The notes under the pieces were generated by a model. That model saw nothing but the letters and a program-made list of their open reading frames with translations. It had not been told where the DNA came from and made no database searches. A program made the position numbers and the translations under genes. Shown in pieces: positions 60,321 through 64,000 of a DNA stretch of 64,000 nucleotides. Numbering within the stretch: position 1 is the stretch's first letter; the number at the start of each line of letters is the position of its first letter. This DNA is from Allium sativum (Eukaryota > Streptophyta > Magnoliopsida > Asparagales > Amaryllidaceae), in assembly GCA_030737875.1 (NCBI GenBank), contig CM060912.1, forward strand, positions 206,969,231 through 207,033,230. The letters run 5' to 3'.

Positions 60321-63173
60321 ATGAGTGAAAGAAGTGTCAGTCACCAAAATTCTCCTAGGGAATCTCGTATAAACCAAAACCTTCCAAACGAGATGGATCT
60401 CAACCAATTTAATCAAAACCTTCAAAATCTTAATTTGGAAATGAATAGACCCTTATCTCTTCGAGAACGATGTTATCCAACTAGAACCGTTCAACCTTCT
60501 GTTATAGTACTCCCACCAGTTGAAGGAAATTTTGAGCTTAAACATTCTTTTATTCAAGGGGTACCAAAATTTACTGGTTCTGAAAATGCTTATGAATTTT
60601 TAAGTGAATTTGAATTGTATTCATCCATAACTCAAATGCAACAATTATCTAATGAATCAATCAAGCTAAGGTTAATTCCATTTGCACTACTTGAAAGCGC
60701 TAAAAGATGGCTAAATTCTCTTCCCAAACAGTCAATAAGAAGTTGGGATGAATTCGTCAGTGTATTCCTGAAAAAGTTTTTCCCTTTTCACAAAACTCTG
60801 AAAATTCGAACTGAAATAAATCAATTTTCTCAAAATGAGGGGGAAACTTTTTCAAAATACTTTGATAGGTTCAACCAATTACTGTATAGTTGTCCTCATC
60901 ATGGAATCATAAAAGATTACTTATGTCAAATTGTATATGAGGGTCTAAACTATCGGACTAGAACTCAACTAGAATCAATGTGTGGGGGAGATTTTATGTC
61001 TAAAACGGCCGATGAAGCTTGGAAATTCTTAGAGGATTATTCTGAAAAGGACATGCAATGGGAGTCCATTCGTGTTCCCATCCGTGCTTCCACTAGAGGA
61101 GTGCATGTTGTGGATACAATTCATATTCCCTTAGAGACTCAAACTCCTCAATTCAATGGACTACCCCAATATTACCTTCAAGACCAAGTCAATGTCATAG
61201 CTCAAAATGGTCTTTACTCATCCACATCTGACCCTAGTTGGAGAAATCATTCAAATTTCTCATGGTCTAATCCAAATAATGTCGCAAATCCATCTCACAT
61301 GATACCGAATTCGAATTACCAAGCTCCATTTTCTTTTAGTCCTCAAACTTCTCAAGTTTCACCTCAATCCGAGCCTTCGAGTGAACCATATAGACATTCT
61401 AACTTTCAATCTACTTCATCTTCTCAATCGTCACCAGAAATTGGGCGTTTAGAGAAACGAATGGAACAAATGATGAATATGATAAAGGAACTAAGGAAAA
61501 ATAATGAGAATGAAAATTTGCCTAGTCAACCCGAGGTGAATCCAAAATATAATTCTCGTACTATGAATTCTCGTACTGTCATCACCCTTAGGTCTGGAAA
61601 AACAGTTGACAATAATGTTAGCAATCCCGGTAATCCTTTGATTTCAACTCCAAATCAACATCTTGAGTTTCACCCGATGACAACCAATTCCAACTCCTTG
61701 GAACCTTCTGAAACCCCATCTTCTTCGAATGTTGGCAATCCCAACATCTCTTCTTCTAATGTCGGCAACCCCGACAATATCTCCTCCTCTAATGTTGGCA
61801 ATCCCAGCATCTCACCTTCTATTCATGTACCTCCTTCACTTTCCACATCGAAACCTTCTTCTTCGAACGATCAAAATTCTGAAAGAGTCTACAAACCGGT
61901 AGCTCCTTATCCTCATAGACTTAAAAATAAGAAGAAGGATACCAATTTCGAAAAAATTCTTGAAATTTTCAAACAAGTTCGTGTCAATATTCCGCTCTTA
62001 GATACCATCGAACAAATTCCTCAATATGCTAAGTGTCTCAAGGAGCTATGCACCCGAAAACGAACCACTAATGTTCCTAAAACTGCCTTCTTAACTGCGA
62101 ACATTAGCTCTATTTTCTCAAATGCATCACCAATCAAGTACAAGGACCCCGGTTGCCCTACAATCGGTTGTAAAATAGGAAATACTCACATCAGTCATGC
62201 CTTACTTGATCTTGGTGCAAGTGTCAATCTTCTTCCCTACACTGTTTATTGTCAACTAGGACTAGGGGAGATTAAACCAACAAACATCACTCTTCAGCTA
62301 GCTGACCGATTTGTCATAAAGCCATTGGGCATGATCGCAGACGTCTTGATACAAATCGAACAATTTTACTTCCCTGTCGATTTCATAGTTCTAGAAACTG
62401 AGCCTGTTTTAAGACATGGTAGTCAAATTCCATTGATTTTGGTTCGTCCCTTCTTAGCCACCTCAAATGCTATCATCAATTATAGGAGCGGCCAACTTCG
62501 ACTATCGTTTGGGCACTTAACCATTGAATTGAATATTTTCCATCAACCCAAATATTCTGAAATAGGAGAAGTCGACATGATAGAAACAGTTGTGGATGAC
62601 ACATCTGATTTATCTCCTTTGAAAACTTCACTTTCCTCAATGGACGTATCTGTTATGTCTTTCGAAGAGCTATTTGAGGGCGAGATTAATTTTTTACAAG
62701 ACGAATTGGGAGTGTGTCTTGAAGATAATTTTAGTTCCATACCATCGAATGAAATTGTTGCTAAAAACTCGAGTTTATGGGATTATGATAATCTTCTCTT
62801 GAATGATTTAAATAATTGGCACGATAAAATTTTCATTGGAAGGATTCTGATTTCTGATTTCATTGATATGCCTATGGTTCCTCAAAAATCAGACACGAAA
62901 TCATCATATACCAAATTCGATAGAGGTAAGTGTGGGGGGAAAAGAAAATCTCATTTTTCACATAACAATCATCATCATTATAGATTTCATTTTGTTTATG
63001 ATTGGCATTCGCATATAGTGGCTAAACTTCATTTCCTTTTACAAATAATTTTACAAGTCATTCACCTTTGGGTACGATCTTTCAAATTTAGGAAACGTTC
63101 ACAGTGTGGACACTGTTTAGTTCTAGTGTGGGGGGGGGGGAGTCTGCATTGCATTCTTTTGATTTTTCTTTAA
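60321..63173 (+). CDS. Gag-protease polyprotein of Athila-like Gypsy element, intact
   Basis: 950 residues from the first ATG (MSERSVSHQNSPRESR). The open frame begins 15 bases earlier without an ATG. Residues about 70-250 form a retrotransposon gag capsid domain (FTGSENAYEFLSEFE, AKRWLNSLPKQSIRSWDEF with Trp130, FLKKFFP, GETFSKYFDRFNQLLYSCPH), which would assemble the virus-like particle. A Ser/Asn/Pro-rich linker follows, with a helical stretch (LEKRMEQMMNMIKELRK) and three SSSNVGNP repeats. The retroviral-type aspartic protease lies near residue 630: HALLDLGASVNLLP, with DLG in place of D-T/S-G, as I recall for Athila proteases, then PLGMIADVLIQIEQFYFPVD and LGRPFLAT-like LVRPFLAT. The C-terminus is basic and His-rich. 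No zinc knuckle and no RT were seen. Confidence 0.92.
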   Translation: MSERSVSHQNSPRESRINQNLPNEMDLNQFNQNLQNLNLEMNRPLSLRERCYPTRTVQPSVIVLPPVEGNFELKHSFIQGVPKFTGSENAYEFLSEFELYSSITQMQQLSNESIKLRLIPFALLESAKRWLNSLPKQSIRSWDEFVSVFLKKFFPFHKTLKIRTEINQFSQNEGETFSKYFDRFNQLLYSCPHHGIIKDYLCQIVYEGLNYRTRTQLESMCGGDFMSKTADEAWKFLEDYSEKDMQWESIRVPIRASTRGVHVVDTIHIPLETQTPQFNGLPQYYLQDQVNVIAQNGLYSSTSDPSWRNHSNFSWSNPNNVANPSHMIPNSNYQAPFSFSPQTSQVSPQSEPSSEPYRHSNFQSTSSSQSSPEIGRLEKRMEQMMNMIKELRKNNENENLPSQPEVNPKYNSRTMNSRTVITLRSGKTVDNNVSNPGNPLISTPNQHLEFHPMTTNSNSLEPSETPSSSNVGNPNISSSNVGNPDNISSSNVGNPSISPSIHVPPSLSTSKPSSSNDQNSERVYKPVAPYPHRLKNKKKDTNFEKILEIFKQVRVNIPLLDTIEQIPQYAKCLKELCTRKRTTNVPKTAFLTANISSIFSNASPIKYKDPGCPTIGCKIGNTHISHALLDLGASVNLLPYTVYCQLGLGEIKPTNITLQLADRFVIKPLGMIADVLIQIEQFYFPVDFIVLETEPVLRHGSQIPLILVRPFLATSNAIINYRSGQLRLSFGHLTIELNIFHQPKYSEIGEVDMIETVVDDTSDLSPLKTSLSSMDVSVMSFEELFEGEINFLQDELGVCLEDNFSSIPSNEIVAKNSSLWDYDNLLLNDLNNWHDKIFIGRILISDFIDMPMVPQKSDTKSSYTKFDRGKCGGKRKSHFSHNNHHHYRFHFVYDWHSHIVAKLHFLLQIILQVIHLWVRSFKFRKRSQCGHCLVLVWGGGSLHCILLIFL
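63129..63142 (+). other. G-rich tract (polypurine-tract-like)
   Basis: GTGTGGGGGGGGGGGAG, with a shorter GTGTGGGGGGAAAAG at about 62931. Athila-type elements often carry AGTGTGGGGGAG tracts after their genes. Here both lie inside the end of the open frame, so the frame's last 80 codons may not be functional coding. Confidence 0.5.
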
Positions 63174-64000
63174 TTTTTCTTTCTTTTCATGTAGGACCAT
63201 CATGCATTTGGATTGTAGTAACATGCCAAATTTTTTTTTTGGAAAATACGACTCATTTTAGATTGATACAACAAGATAAGTTTACAATTTATAGTCAGTT
63301 GATAGTATTTTTTTCTCTCAACTGAGATCAAATAATAAATATGATGAAAAGTTTAATTTTGAGGGATAATAGTGTAACCGGCACGTAGGGAGATTCTTAG
63401 GTGATGGCCATGAAATCTATTCTATATTGTAGACTTTGTTTAAATAAGTGGAGGACTTAAAATACTTATATTGGCTTTTCAAATCTTTAAAACTAAGTTG
63501 TGCTAAGTTGAATTCGCGTAACTCTCTTTTGTGCTTATATTTTTAATAATAATAATAGTAATCCAAAGGTATCCAACATTGCTTGTATATCAAGCGTTGG
63601 TGTGCAAACCCGCCAAGCTCTATCCGACATGTTGTTGACAAAGTCAGCGTTGGAATATCTTGGTCTCATTTTATGAGATTGGACCTGAGGATTACCGACA
63701 CGTTGTTGACAAAGTCAAAGTTGGCCTGCACAATCCGCCAAGCTCTTTACCCACTCTCCGTTAGTCCGCGAGGAAGTGCATGGGTGGTGAACCTTGGTCT
63801 TCTAAGTTAGGTGTATGTACTTAAACATAAATTTTATAAAGAATAAGCGATGATGCCCAAACACTTCTGGACCTTATTGATTTGACTACCCATACATGAG
63901 AAAATAATAATACCACTTTGCAAACTGTGCCAAGCAAACTAAGAATCTATTTCATGGCTGCACTATGTTATCGACCGAACCAACTGGCCAAACTGGAATT
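63174..64000 (+). other. Region downstream of gag-protease, noncoding
   Basis: No RT or integrase motif in any frame. A direct repeat CCGACAYGTTGTTGACAAAG lies at 63624 and 63695 (period 71), and CCGCCAAGCTCT at 63610 and 63736. Probably a long 3' untranslated region of the element. Confidence 0.55.

Larger units (their letters stand above)
57188..64000 (+). mobile_element. Athila-like Gypsy retrotransposon, 5' part, continues past window
   Basis: Order: 5' LTR (57188-58099), tRNA-Asp-type primer site, 2.2-kb leader, intact gag-protease frame (60321-63173), G-rich tracts and a long untranslated 3' region. No RT, RNase H or integrase follows within the remaining 827 bp, where an autonomous element would have them immediately. 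The 3' LTR is not in the window. It is inserted into LTR-like DNA at 57187. The open gag-protease frame suggests relative youth. Confidence 0.85.

Overview
The window is AT-rich nuclear DNA from a flowering plant, most likely a eudicot. This is inferred from the repeat content: plant L1-type LINEs, a Copia element primed by initiator Met tRNA, Athila-like and other Gypsy LTRs, CACTA and hAT DNA transposons, and captured pieces of two plant gene families (HD-ZIP class IV and UDP-glycosyltransferase). I found no intact host gene, rRNA, tRNA or CRISPR array. Nearly everything that can be identified is a transposable element or a fragment of one, often nested one inside another.

Layout. 1-4215: minus-strand LINE, broken, running off the left edge. 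4216-5188: AT-rich DNA with a duplicated motif. 5189-10827: candidate minus-strand Helitron with no recognisable Rep/helicase gene. 10828-17990: remnants of a coiled-coil, gag-like coding sequence split by a complete 5.7-kb Copia element (11219-16960, TSD AGGAA) whose LTRs differ at only 9 of 490 sites although its pol is full of stops. 18002-19022: 1-kb hAT element carrying a glycosyltransferase fragment. 19031-25510: old LTR-like and AT-rich DNA with a 607-bp hAT MITE (22411-23017). 25516-41266: a solo Gypsy-type LTR of about 5.5 kb (TSD CATAC), split by a 10.3-kb CACTA element (25577-35840) that carries HD-ZIP IV START-domain exons. 41272-50414: minus-strand LTR-like DNA split by a 5.1-kb hAT element (45104-50218), itself split by a LINE 3' end (48543-49689). 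50415-52848: noncoding DNA with an 873-bp hAT MITE (51842-52714). 52849-57187: two further Gypsy-type LTR stretches. 57188-64000: 5' LTR, tRNA-Asp-type primer site, leader and intact 950-residue gag-protease frame of an Athila-like element running off the right edge.

The only long intact reading frame is the gag-protease gene. The other coding sequences are pseudogenes or captured fragments. The most interesting feature is gene capture: two unrelated DNA transposon families (CACTA and hAT) each hold a piece of a host gene, and the CACTA copy preserves exons, splice sites and introns. Element boundaries were called from terminal motifs plus target-site duplications read directly in the sequence. 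Family names rest on motif recognition, not on database searches.
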